Source of the DNA: an uncultured Verrucomicrobiota bacterium
GTDB taxonomy: Bacteria; Verrucomicrobiota; Kiritimatiellia; RFP12; UBA3636
Assembly (NCBI GenBank): GCA_946612175.1
Contig: CAMOEO010000230.1
Location: 1 to 5,188, forward strand
Length of the DNA: 5,188 bases
Direction of reading: 5' to 3'
Positions 1 through 4,935 of the stretch are shown piece by piece. The translations under genes were made by a program, and so were the position numbers. How positions within the stretch are numbered: position 1 is the stretch's first letter; each line of letters begins with the position of its first letter. The notes below the pieces were generated by a model. It did no database searches. It had not been told where the DNA came from and saw only the letters and a program-made list of their open reading frames with translations.

Positions 1-77
<77 letters not shown>

Positions 78-81
78 GCTT

Positions 82-115
82 GAACGGGCCGCCGCGAGGC
101 GGCCCGTTCCATTTT
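82..115 (+). terminator. Hairpin between tRNA-Asp and rsfS (terminator or processing/attenuation structure)
   Basis: Arms 82-93 and 98-109 are perfectly complementary (12 bp, GAACGGGCCGCC) around a GCGA tetraloop of the GNRA type, followed by CATTTT (110-115). The stem is strong but the U tract is short, so termination could be partial. I see no promoter between this hairpin and the rsfS start at 137. rsfS may therefore depend on read-through from the tRNA promoter. Confidence 0.65.
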
Positions 116-136
116 CCGCACGAAAGGAATCCCCCC

Positions 137-460
137 ATGAACGCCCCCGCGAACCCGAAAATCGAAGCGATCCTGAAGGCCCTCGGCGACAAGAAGGCGG
201 AGGACGTGCGCACGTACGACGTCCGCGGCCGCTCCTCGATCACCGACGACGTCGTGGTCGCCTCCGCGACGAGCGCGCCGCACCTGCGCGCGCTGGCGGT
301 CGGCGTCGAGCGCGCCGTGCGCGAGGCGACCGGCGAGGGCGCCCGCGTCTCGGGCGACGCCGAGAGCGCGTGGATCGTGCTGGACTACTTCGACGCGATG
401 GTGCACCTGTTCCTGCCGGACGCCCGCGCGTACTACGAGATCGAGAAACTCTGGGCCTAG
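137..460 (+). CDS. rsfS: Ribosomal silencing factor RsfS (Iojap/DUF143 family)
   Basis: The encoded protein is 107 aa, normal for this family. RsfS binds ribosomal protein uL14 on the 50S subunit and blocks joining to the 30S subunit, lowering translation when nutrients are scarce. Family features visible here are the N-terminal DKKAEDVRTYDVRG segment (residues 18-31), the SSITDDVVVASATS segment (33-46), and the C-terminal signature WIVLDYFDAMVHLFLP followed by AYYEIEKLW (about 79-106). The ATG at 137 is preceded by AAAGGAA (123-129) at good spacing. Starting further upstream would run into the tRNA and hairpin and would add non-family sequence. The acyltransferase gene begins 18 nt after the stop, so the two probably form an operon. 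In many bacteria rsfS sits next to nadD or rlmH, and neither is visible here. Confidence 0.95.
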   Translation: MNAPANPKIEAILKALGDKKAEDVRTYDVRGRSSITDDVVVASATSAPHLRALAVGVERAVREATGEGARVSGDAESAWIVLDYFDAMVHLFLPDARAYYEIEKLWA

Positions 461-478
461 CGCGGGGGAGGCGTCGCG

Positions 479-1408
479 ATGGCCGGCAAGCCGCATCCCG
501 TCCGATGGCGCCTGGAATACGGCGCCGTCCTCGCCGTCGGCGCGCTCGTGCGCGCGCTGCCGCTCGCGGCGGCGCAGGGCGTCGCCTGGGCGCTGGCGCG
601 CCTGGCGCACGCGCTGATGGCCGCGCGCCGCCGCGAGGCGCGGCGGCGCCTGCGGCTCGTCCTCGGGCCGGAGGCGCCGGAGCGCGAGATCCGCCGCGCC
701 GCGTGGCTCTCGCTGCGCAACACGGCCTTCAACCTCGTGGACATGCTCCGCATCCGCTCGACGGACCTCGACGACCTGCGCCGGATGCTCCCGCGAGCCG
801 ACGAATGCATCGCGCGCCTGCGCGACGAGCTCGCGCGGGCGGACGGGCGAGGGCTCATCCTCGCGCTGCCGCACTGCGGCAACTGGGACCTCGCGGGCTC
901 GCTCGTGGAGCTTTCCGGGCTGCCGATCTTCAGCGTCGCCGCGCGCCAGCGCAACCCCTACATGAACGCCCTGATGAACCGCATGCGCGAGGGGCACGGC
1001 ATGGACGTGCTGGAGCGCGACGGCGGCCCGCGCGCCTACGTGGAGATGCTGCGCCGCGTCCGCCACGGCGAGATCTTCGCGATCCTGCCGGACACGCGTT
1101 CGCGCACGCCCGCGCTGGCGGTGCCGTTCCTCGGCGGGACGGCGAACCTCGCGCGCGGCATGGGGCTGCTGGCCTGCCAGGCGGGGGCGCCGATCGTCCC
1201 GCTCGTCATGCGCCGCGTCTCGTGGCGGCGGTTCGAGGTGGAGTTCTTCCCGACGCTCCGCGCCGACCCCGCCGCGGACCGCGACGCGGAGGAGATGCGC
1301 CTCACGCGCGAGGTCCTCTCGCGCTTCGACGCGGCGATCCGCGCCGACCCCGGCCAGTGGTTCTGGTACAACCGCCGCTGGGTCCTCGACCCGGTCGAGG
1401 CGCCGTAG
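479..1408 (+). CDS. LpxL/HtrB-family lipid A biosynthesis acyltransferase
   Basis: The encoded protein is 309 aa, the usual size for late lipid A acyltransferases. These inner-membrane enzymes transfer a secondary acyl chain from acyl-ACP to a lipid A precursor. A hydrophobic N-terminal stretch (about 13-46) fits a membrane anchor. The catalytic HX4D/E motif is HCGNWD (H132, D137), here with Asp as the acidic residue. Further family landmarks are FAILPDTRSRTPALAVPFLGG (split around 200-220), LARGMGLLACQAGAPIVPLV (224-243) and the C-terminal PGQWFWYNRRW (291-301), which matches the usual PEQWxWxHRRW block. The ATG at 479 has a strong GGGGGAGG Shine-Dalgarno at 464-471. The sequence alone does not show which acyl chain or acceptor position is used, so LpxL and LpxM are not separated. 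A related acyltransferase with another lipid acceptor is possible. Confidence 0.88.
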   Translation: MAGKPHPVRWRLEYGAVLAVGALVRALPLAAAQGVAWALARLAHALMAARRREARRRLRLVLGPEAPEREIRRAAWLSLRNTAFNLVDMLRIRSTDLDDLRRMLPRADECIARLRDELARADGRGLILALPHCGNWDLAGSLVELSGLPIFSVAARQRNPYMNALMNRMREGHGMDVLERDGGPRAYVEMLRRVRHGEIFAILPDTRSRTPALAVPFLGGTANLARGMGLLACQAGAPIVPLVMRRVSWRRFEVEFFPTLRADPAADRDAEEMRLTREVLSRFDAAIRADPGQWFWYNRRWVLDPVEAP

Positions 1409-1414
1409 CGCGAA

Positions 1415-1442
1415 GGGGCCGCCCGGGTCGCCCCGTGTTTTT
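1415..1442 (+). terminator. Probable rho-independent terminator after the acyltransferase gene
   Basis: GGGGC (1415-1419) can pair with GCCCC (1430-1434) across a 10-nt loop, followed by GTGTTTTT (1435-1442). It begins six bases after the acyltransferase stop codon. The stem is short but GC-only and the T run is clear. It separates the rsfS-acyltransferase unit from the uppP promoter immediately downstream. Confidence 0.55.
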
Positions 1443-1444
1443 GG

Positions 1445-1473
1445 TTTCCCCGGACGGGGCGTTCTGCTAGAAT
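1445..1473 (+). promoter_or_regulatory. Promoter of uppP (TTTCCC-17-TAGAAT)
   Basis: TAGAAT (1468-1473) is preceded by TG at the extended -10 position (1465-1466). TTTCCC (1445-1450) lies 17 bp upstream, which is ideal spacing. The expected start near 1480 would give a leader of about 40 nt. That leader is pyrimidine- and GC-rich with no Shine-Dalgarno before the uppP ATG. The block CTAGAATGGCGCCCC (1467-1481) closely matches two other promoters in this window, which strengthens the call. Confidence 0.65.
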
Positions 1474-1519
1474 GGCGCCCCGTCGGCGTCCCCCTCTCCC
1501 GCCGGGCCGCCGGCGCATC

Positions 1520-2320
1520 ATGACCGATACGATCAAGACTCTCCTCCTGGCCGTCGTCCAGGGCCTTACCGAATTCCTTCCCGTCAGCAGCTCCGGGCAC
1601 CTCGTGCTCGCGCAGCGCTTCCTCGGCGTGGAGTCGCCCGGGCCGGACCTCGAGATCTTCCTGCACCTCGGCACGCTGGCCTCGATCTGCGCGTTCTACC
1701 GGAAGCGCCTGGGCGAGCTGATCCGGTCGTTCCTCCGGGGGGAGCGCGCGGGCCTGCTCTACGCGGGCTGGGTGCTTGTCTCGATGGTGCCGGCGGGCGT
1801 CGTCTACGCGCTGGCGCGGGACCCGGTGAAGCGGATCTACGAAACGCCCCGCGCCGTCGCCGCGCTCCTCGTCGCCAACGGGGCGATGCTGCTCCTCACC
1901 GCCCTTGCGGACCGCCGGCGCGGCCCGCCCGCGTCGGGAGGGGCGCTCTCGTGGGCGCGCGCGCTCGCGATGGGCGTCGGCCAGGCGATCGCCGTGCTCC
2001 CGGGCATCAGCCGGTCGGGGACCTCGATCTCCGCCGGGCGCCTCCTCGGCGTCGGACCGAAGGAGGCCGCGGAGTTCTCGTTCGTGATGTCGATCCCCGT
2101 CATCGCGGGCGCGGCGCTGCTCGAGCTCCGCGGCTCCTCCGGGGCCGCGGAGGAGGGGCTCCCGGTCCCGATCCCCGTCGCCCTGGCGTCCGCCGCGCTC
2201 GCGGCGCTGGTCGGCTACTTCGCGCTGAAGGCCGTGGTGCGGGTCCTCCACGGCGGGCGGTTCTGGATGTTCGGCCTCTACTGCCTGGCGGCGGGCGCGC
2301 TCGCGTTGGCGTTCGCGTAG
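1520..2320 (+). CDS. uppP: Undecaprenyl-diphosphatase UppP (BacA family)
   Basis: The encoded protein is 266 aa, matching the usual length of about 265-275. UppP is a polytopic inner-membrane enzyme that converts undecaprenyl diphosphate to undecaprenyl phosphate. This recycles the lipid carrier for peptidoglycan and other surface polymers. The first signature, QGLTEFLPVSSSGHL, is at residues 14-28 with the (E/Q)xxxE acidic residue E18 and conserved H27. The second, PGISRSGTSISAGRLLG, is at 161-177 with the essential arginine R165. FSFVMSIPVIAGA (187-199) is also typical. Several hydrophobic segments run through the protein. The ATG at 1520 is chosen because family homology begins at once. 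An in-frame ATG at 1472 lies inside the -10 box and would add a basic, proline-rich stretch. No Shine-Dalgarno is visible. It is a cell-envelope gene like the acyltransferase upstream, but has its own promoter. Confidence 0.96.
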   Translation: MTDTIKTLLLAVVQGLTEFLPVSSSGHLVLAQRFLGVESPGPDLEIFLHLGTLASICAFYRKRLGELIRSFLRGERAGLLYAGWVLVSMVPAGVVYALARDPVKRIYETPRAVAALLVANGAMLLLTALADRRRGPPASGGALSWARALAMGVGQAIAVLPGISRSGTSISAGRLLGVGPKEAAEFSFVMSIPVIAGAALLELRGSSGAAEEGLPVPIPVALASAALAALVGYFALKAVVRVLHGGRFWMFGLYCLAAGALALAFA

Positions 2321-2337
2321 GCACCCGCGCTCCGGCG

Positions 2338-2356
2338 CCGCCGCGGACCGCGGCGG
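2338..2356. terminator. Hairpin just downstream of uppP
   Basis: Two perfectly complementary 9-nt arms, CCGCCGCGG (2338-2346) and CCGCGGCGG (2348-2356), flank one central A. In RNA the innermost pairs would open to make a loop. No T tract follows in either direction, so it is more likely an RNA 3'-end stabiliser or an accessory structure than a terminator on its own. Confidence 0.35.
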
Positions 2357-2368
2357 GGGCGAAACGAA

Positions 2369-2400
2369 CGGCGGGGCGCGGCGATCGCCGCGCCCCGCCG
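2369..2400. terminator. Perfect 32-bp palindrome, probable bidirectional terminator for uppP and ilvC
   Basis: Bases 2369-2400 form an uninterrupted palindrome centred on GCGATCGC. As RNA it folds into a 14-bp stem with a GATC loop, the same from either strand. It is flanked by CCTTTC on the plus side and, read on the minus strand, by TTCGTTTCG, so the U tracts are weak. Its position in the 103-bp gap between two convergent genes makes a shared terminator the simplest explanation. A protein-binding palindrome cannot be excluded. Confidence 0.7.
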
Positions 2401-2423
2401 GGCCTTTCGAATGCCGAAGGCGC

Positions 2424-3530
2424 CTAGTTGACCTTGCGGCCGCCGACGCCGGCGGCGGTCTTGGCGCCCGCCTTCTCCGGCTCGTGGGGACGGAGGCTGC
2501 GGCAGACGGCGCCCGCGGCCCAGCACTCGCTCTCGCGCATCGCCTTGAGCTGCTTCTCGAGCCACTGCTTGTAGTTCTTCTTGCCGCAGTCGCGGATGAC
2601 CTCCTTGCACTCGGTGCGGTTCACCACGGACTTGTAGAGCTGCTCGAAGACCGGCTTCACGGCCTTCTTGAAGATCTTGCGCCACTTGAGCGCGCCGTGC
2701 TGCGCCGTCGCCGAGCAGTTCTGGTACATCCAGTCCATGCCGTTCTCGTCGACGAGGCGGATGAGCGACTGCGTGAGCTCCTCGCACGACTCGTTGAACG
2801 CCTCGGACGGGCTGTGGCCGTGCTTGCGGAGCGTCTCGTACTGCGCCTCGATCATCGCGCAGAGCGCGCCCATCAGCGAGCCGCGCTCGCCGGTGAGGTC
2901 GGAGGAGACCTCGTTGTGGAAGGTCGTCGGGAAGAGGAAGCCCGAGCCGATCGCGATGCCGATCGCGAGCGTGCGCTCGAGGGCCTTGCCCGTGGCGTCC
3001 TGCGCGACGGCGAAGGAGGAGTTGATGCCGGCGCCGGAGAGGAAGTTGCGGCGGACGTTGAGGCCCGAGCCCTTGGGCGCGACCATGATCACGTCGATGT
3101 CCGCGGGCGGGACGATGCCCGTCTGCTCCTTGTACTCGTAGCCGAAGCCGTGGGAGAAGTAGAGCGCCTTGCCCTTGGTGAGGAAGGGCTTGATCTTCGG
3201 CCAGATCTCGCGCTGCGCCGCGTCGGAGACGAGGAACTGCACGATGTCGCCCTTCTCGGCGGCCTCCTCGTAGGAGAAGAGGGTCTTGCCGGGGACCCAG
3301 CCGTCCTTGAGCGCGCGCTGCCAGGAGGAGCCGGGGCGGTCGCTCATGCGCTGGCCGACGATGACCTTGAAGCCGTTGTCGCGCATGTTGAGCGCCTGCG
3401 CGGGGCCCTGCACGCCGTAGCCGATGACGGCGATCGTCTGGCCCTTGAGGGCCTTGCGGGCCTTCGCCATCGAGAATTCCTTGCGCGTGACGACCTCTTC
3501 GTCCACGCCGCCGAAGTTGATCTTGGCCAT
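2424..3530 (-). CDS. ilvC: Ketol-acid reductoisomerase (IlvC)
   Basis: The encoded protein is 368 aa. It catalyses the Mg-dependent isomerisation and NAD(P)H reduction of acetolactate or acetohydroxybutyrate, the second step of valine, leucine and isoleucine synthesis. The Rossmann motif is GYGVQG (37-42), followed by a cofactor loop with R61 and S69 that fits NADPH preference. The catalytic histidine is in SHGF (H127). DLTGERGSLMGA (211-222) supplies metal ligands D211 and E215, and NESCEEL (246-252) supplies E247 and E251. The sequence resembles the Bacteroidota/PVC form rather than the proteobacterial one. A Lys/Ala/Gly-rich tail of about 20 residues (349-368) extends past the usual end. 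The start at 3530 is set by AGGAG (3539-3543) with an 8-nt spacer; an upstream in-frame ATG at 3611 lies inside tRNA-Gln. GC content is visibly lower than in neighbouring genes, with codons such as AAG, AAC, TTC and GAG favoured, as expected for high expression. Confidence 0.97.
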   Translation of the reverse strand: MAKINFGGVDEEVVTRKEFSMAKARKALKGQTIAVIGYGVQGPAQALNMRDNGFKVIVGQRMSDRPGSSWQRALKDGWVPGKTLFSYEEAAEKGDIVQFLVSDAAQREIWPKIKPFLTKGKALYFSHGFGYEYKEQTGIVPPADIDVIMVAPKGSGLNVRRNFLSGAGINSSFAVAQDATGKALERTLAIGIAIGSGFLFPTTFHNEVSSDLTGERGSLMGALCAMIEAQYETLRKHGHSPSEAFNESCEELTQSLIRLVDENGMDWMYQNCSATAQHGALKWRKIFKKAVKPVFEQLYKSVVNRTECKEVIRDCGKKNYKQWLEKQLKAMRESECWAAGAVCRSLRPHEPEKAGAKTAAGVGGRKVN

Positions 3531-3579
3531 GTCTGTATCTCCTGGTAAGGGATGTTTGTTGGTGTTCGGGGTAAAAAAA
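3531..3579 (-). promoter_or_regulatory. Spacer/leader between tRNA-Gln and ilvC, with a T7 run and the ilvC ribosome binding site
   Basis: On the minus strand the tRNA CCA is followed directly by seven T residues (3579-3573). An AC-rich stretch follows, then AGGAG (3543-3539) eight bases before the ilvC ATG. No GC-rich hairpin stands immediately before the T run apart from the tRNA fold itself. I find no convincing -35/-10 pair here. The T run could give partial termination or mark tRNA 3' processing. ilvC would then be read from the promoter upstream of tRNA-Gln. Confidence 0.5.
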
Positions 3580-3653
3580 TGGTTGCCTCTCCAGGATTCG
3601 AACCTAGACAAACTGATCCAGAGTCAGTTGTGCTACCATTACACCAAGAGGCA
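3580..3653 (-). tRNA. tRNA-Gln (anticodon CUG), CCA encoded
   Basis: This is a complete 74-nt cloverleaf on the minus strand that decodes CAG, the main glutamine codon expected at this GC content. The acceptor stem is UGCCUCU/AGAGGCA with a weak U1-A72 pair, as is typical of glutamine tRNAs. Discriminator A and an encoded CCA (3582-3580) follow. The anticodon stem ACUGA/UCAGU encloses the loop CUCUGGA (3623-3617), with CUG at 3621-3619. The T loop is GGUUCGAAUCC. The gene stands alone between a divergent promoter region and ilvC. Confidence 0.97.
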
Positions 3654-3666
3654 AGAACGGGGCGGG

Positions 3667-3695
3667 ATTCTAGACCAACGCCCCTCCGAATGCAA
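3667..3695 (-). promoter_or_regulatory. Promoter of tRNA-Gln, possibly also of ilvC (TTGCAT-17-TAGAAT)
   Basis: On the minus strand, TTGCAT (3695-3690) is separated by exactly 17 bp from TAGAAT (3672-3667). A start about 7 nt downstream falls near 3660, leaving a tRNA 5' leader of only about 6-7 nt, which suits RNase P processing. The region after the -10 is GC-rich (CCCGCCCC), a discriminator type associated with stringent control in well-studied bacteria. That regulatory reading is inference. Confidence 0.75.
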
Positions 3696-3731
3696 CCGAA
3701 AAATGGATCCCGGGTTTCGGCTTGCCCGAAA
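3696..3731. promoter_or_regulatory. Candidate operator: three alternating CCGAAA half-sites between divergent promoters
   Basis: CCGAAA occurs at 3696-3701 and 3726-3731, and its reverse complement TTTCGG at 3715-3720. The last two extend to a 7-bp dyad (GTTTCGG 3714-3720, CCGAAAC 3726-3732) that straddles the kamA -35 box. The first copy abuts the tRNA-Gln -35 box. A regulator bound here could affect both units. A small RNA hairpin is an alternative, but the segment lies upstream of both predicted starts and should not be transcribed from them. Confidence 0.35.
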
Positions 3732-3750
3732 CGGGCGTTTTCCCTAGAAT
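3722..3750 (+). promoter_or_regulatory. Promoter of kamA (TTGCCC-17-TAGAAT)
   Basis: TTGCCC (3722-3727) and TAGAAT (3745-3750) are separated by 17 bp. The -10 box ends only nine bases before the kamA ATG, so a normal start position (near 3757) leaves at most about three untranslated bases. The TAG of the -10 hexamer is also an in-frame stop upstream of the ATG, so translation cannot begin earlier. Confidence 0.72.
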
Positions 3751-3759
3751 CCCGCCCCC

Positions 3760-4902
3760 ATGAAGAAGGTCGCAGAGAGCCCCGCAAGCCCCGCCCGCGG
3801 CGCGGGGCCGGCGCGCTGGCAGGACCAGTTGCGCGCCGCGTACCGTTCGCTCGACGCCCTCCGCGCCCTCTGGCCGGGGCTGCGCCCCACGCCCGCGATG
3901 CGCGAGGCGGAGCGCCGCTTCCCGCTGGCGGTGACGCCCTACTACGCCTCGCTCGTGCGCCGCCCCGACGCCTCGGACCCGATCTTCGCCCAGTGCGTCC
4001 CCGCCGCGGGCGAGCTCCTCGCCGCGCCGTGGGCCTCGCGCGACCCGCTCGCCGAGGTCCCGTTCTCGCCGCTGCCGCGCCTCGTCCGCCGCTACCCCGA
4101 CCGCGCGGTGCTGCTCGCGTGCGACGCGTGCGCGTGCCGCTGCCGCCACTGCTTCCGCAAGCGCGTCTCGGCGCGCGGCGGCCCCGCGGTCTCCGACGCG
4201 GAGCTCGCGGAGGTCGCGCGCTTCCTGCGCGCGAACCCGTCGATCGACGACGTGCTCGTCTCGGGCGGCGACCCGCTGCTGCTGCCGGACGCCCGCGTCG
4301 CGGCGATCCTCGCCGCGCTGCGCTCCGTGCCGTCGGTCCGCGTCGTCCGCTTCGCCACCCGCCTCCCCGCGACGCTCCCCATGCGCTTCACGCGCGCCCT
4401 CGTCCGCCTGCTCCGCCCCGCGCGCGGCGGCCCCGCGGTGTTCGCGAGCGTCCACTTCAACCACCCGCGCGAGCTCACGCCCCTCGCGACCGAGGCCTGC
4501 GCGCGGCTGGTCGACGCCGGCATCCCCGTCCAGAGCCAGACCGTCCTCCTGCGCGGCGTGAACGACGACCCCGACACGATGGAGGCGCTCTGCCGCGGCC
4601 TCTACCACCGCCGCGTCCGCCCCTACTACCTCTTCCAGACGGACCTCGCGGAGGGCATCGAGCACCTCCGCACGCCGCTCGCGACGGGCCTCGCCATCAT
4701 GGAGCGCCTCCGCGCGCGGCTGAGCGGCCCGGCGATCCCCAACTTCTGCCTCGACCCGCCGGGCGAGGGCGGCAAGATCGAGCTCTCGCCGGACTACGTC
4801 GTCGAGCGCCGCCCCGGCGCCACGCTCCTGCGCAACGGCGGCGGCGGCCGCTTCCTCTACCCCGACCCCGTCCCTTGCCCCGCGCCGCCCGACGGCGTAT
4901 AA
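3760..4902 (+). CDS. kamA: Lysine 2,3-aminomutase-family radical SAM enzyme
   Basis: The encoded protein is 380 aa; clostridial KamA has 416. The family uses a [4Fe-4S] cluster, SAM and PLP to move the amino group of lysine from C2 to C3. The cluster motif CxxxCxxC is CACRCRHC (C124, C128, C131), following RYPDRAVLLA. SGGDPL is at 168-173. The PLP lysine is K339 in PPGEGGK. D295 (QTDLAEGIEHLRTP) and D332 (LDPPGEGGK) match the two aspartates that hold the substrate lysine side chain, with the same 37-residue spacing. These features favour free-lysine KamA over EpmB, which modifies elongation factor P, and over glutamate 2,3-aminomutase. Family similarity reaches back to about W20, and there is no alternative start between 3760 and that point. 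No Shine-Dalgarno is present, and the mRNA is probably leaderless. No beta-lysine acetyltransferase gene is seen nearby, so the physiological role (osmolyte, lysine breakdown or other) is unresolved. Confidence 0.85.
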   Translation: MKKVAESPASPARGAGPARWQDQLRAAYRSLDALRALWPGLRPTPAMREAERRFPLAVTPYYASLVRRPDASDPIFAQCVPAAGELLAAPWASRDPLAEVPFSPLPRLVRRYPDRAVLLACDACACRCRHCFRKRVSARGGPAVSDAELAEVARFLRANPSIDDVLVSGGDPLLLPDARVAAILAALRSVPSVRVVRFATRLPATLPMRFTRALVRLLRPARGGPAVFASVHFNHPRELTPLATEACARLVDAGIPVQSQTVLLRGVNDDPDTMEALCRGLYHRRVRPYYLFQTDLAEGIEHLRTPLATGLAIMERLRARLSGPAIPNFCLDPPGEGGKIELSPDYVVERRPGATLLRNGGGGRFLYPDPVPCPAPPDGV

Positions 4903-4903
4903 T
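4875..4903 (+). promoter_or_regulatory. Promoter of the Gfo/Idh gene, embedded in the 3' end of kamA (TTGCCC-17-TATAAT)
   Basis: TTGCCC (4875-4880) and a consensus TATAAT (4898-4903) are separated by 17 bp. The kamA stop codon TAA (4900-4902) lies inside the -10 box. The -35 is identical to that of kamA. A start near 4910 would give a leader of about 26 nt, pyrimidine-rich and without a Shine-Dalgarno, before the ATG at 4936. Confidence 0.72.
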
Positions 4904-4935
4904 CCACCGCCGTTCCTCCCCCACCCCGCCCCGCC

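Larger units (their letters stand above)
3659..3758. repeat. 15-bp perfect inverted repeat formed by two divergent promoter cores
   Basis: GGGGCGGGATTCTAG at 3659-3673 is the exact reverse complement of CTAGAATCCCGCCCC at 3744-3758. Each arm covers the -10 box and the predicted transcription start of one of the two divergent units (tRNA-Gln and kamA). The symmetry therefore looks like two copies of one promoter core facing apart, not the end of a mobile element. No transposase or target duplication is present. Confidence 0.8.

Noticed and set aside
1472..1519. Upstream in-frame ATG that would add 16 residues to UppP
   Set aside because: The ATG overlaps the -10 box, so it would not be transcribed from that promoter. 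The added residues are Arg/Pro-rich with no family similarity, while UppP homology begins at the ATG at 1520.
2484..3548. Plus-strand open frame (354 codons) opposite ilvC
   Set aside because: It mirrors the codon structure of ilvC and consists mostly of Leu, Ala, Val, Arg, Glu and Asp without motifs. ilvC on the other strand has complete catalytic residues and a ribosome binding site.
3580..3653. tRNA-Gln as an integration (att) site for a mobile element
   Set aside because: No partial duplicate of the tRNA 3' end, integrase or phage-like gene is found in the window, and the neighbours are metabolic genes.
3705..3714. Adjacent GGATCC and CCCGGG restriction-type sites suggesting a cloning scar
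   Set aside because: Overlapping short palindromes are common in GC-rich DNA and the surrounding sequence is continuous natural intergenic sequence.
3724..3741. GCCCG-AAA-CGGGC followed by GTTTT as a plus-strand terminator
   Set aside because: The stem is only 5 bp, it overlaps the kamA -35 box, and no plus-strand gene upstream would need it, since tRNA-Gln and ilvC run the other way.
3659..3758. 15-bp inverted repeat as the termini of a small mobile element
   Set aside because: The arms coincide with -10 boxes and predicted transcription starts, there is no flanking target duplication, and the 70-bp interior holds only the paired -35 elements.
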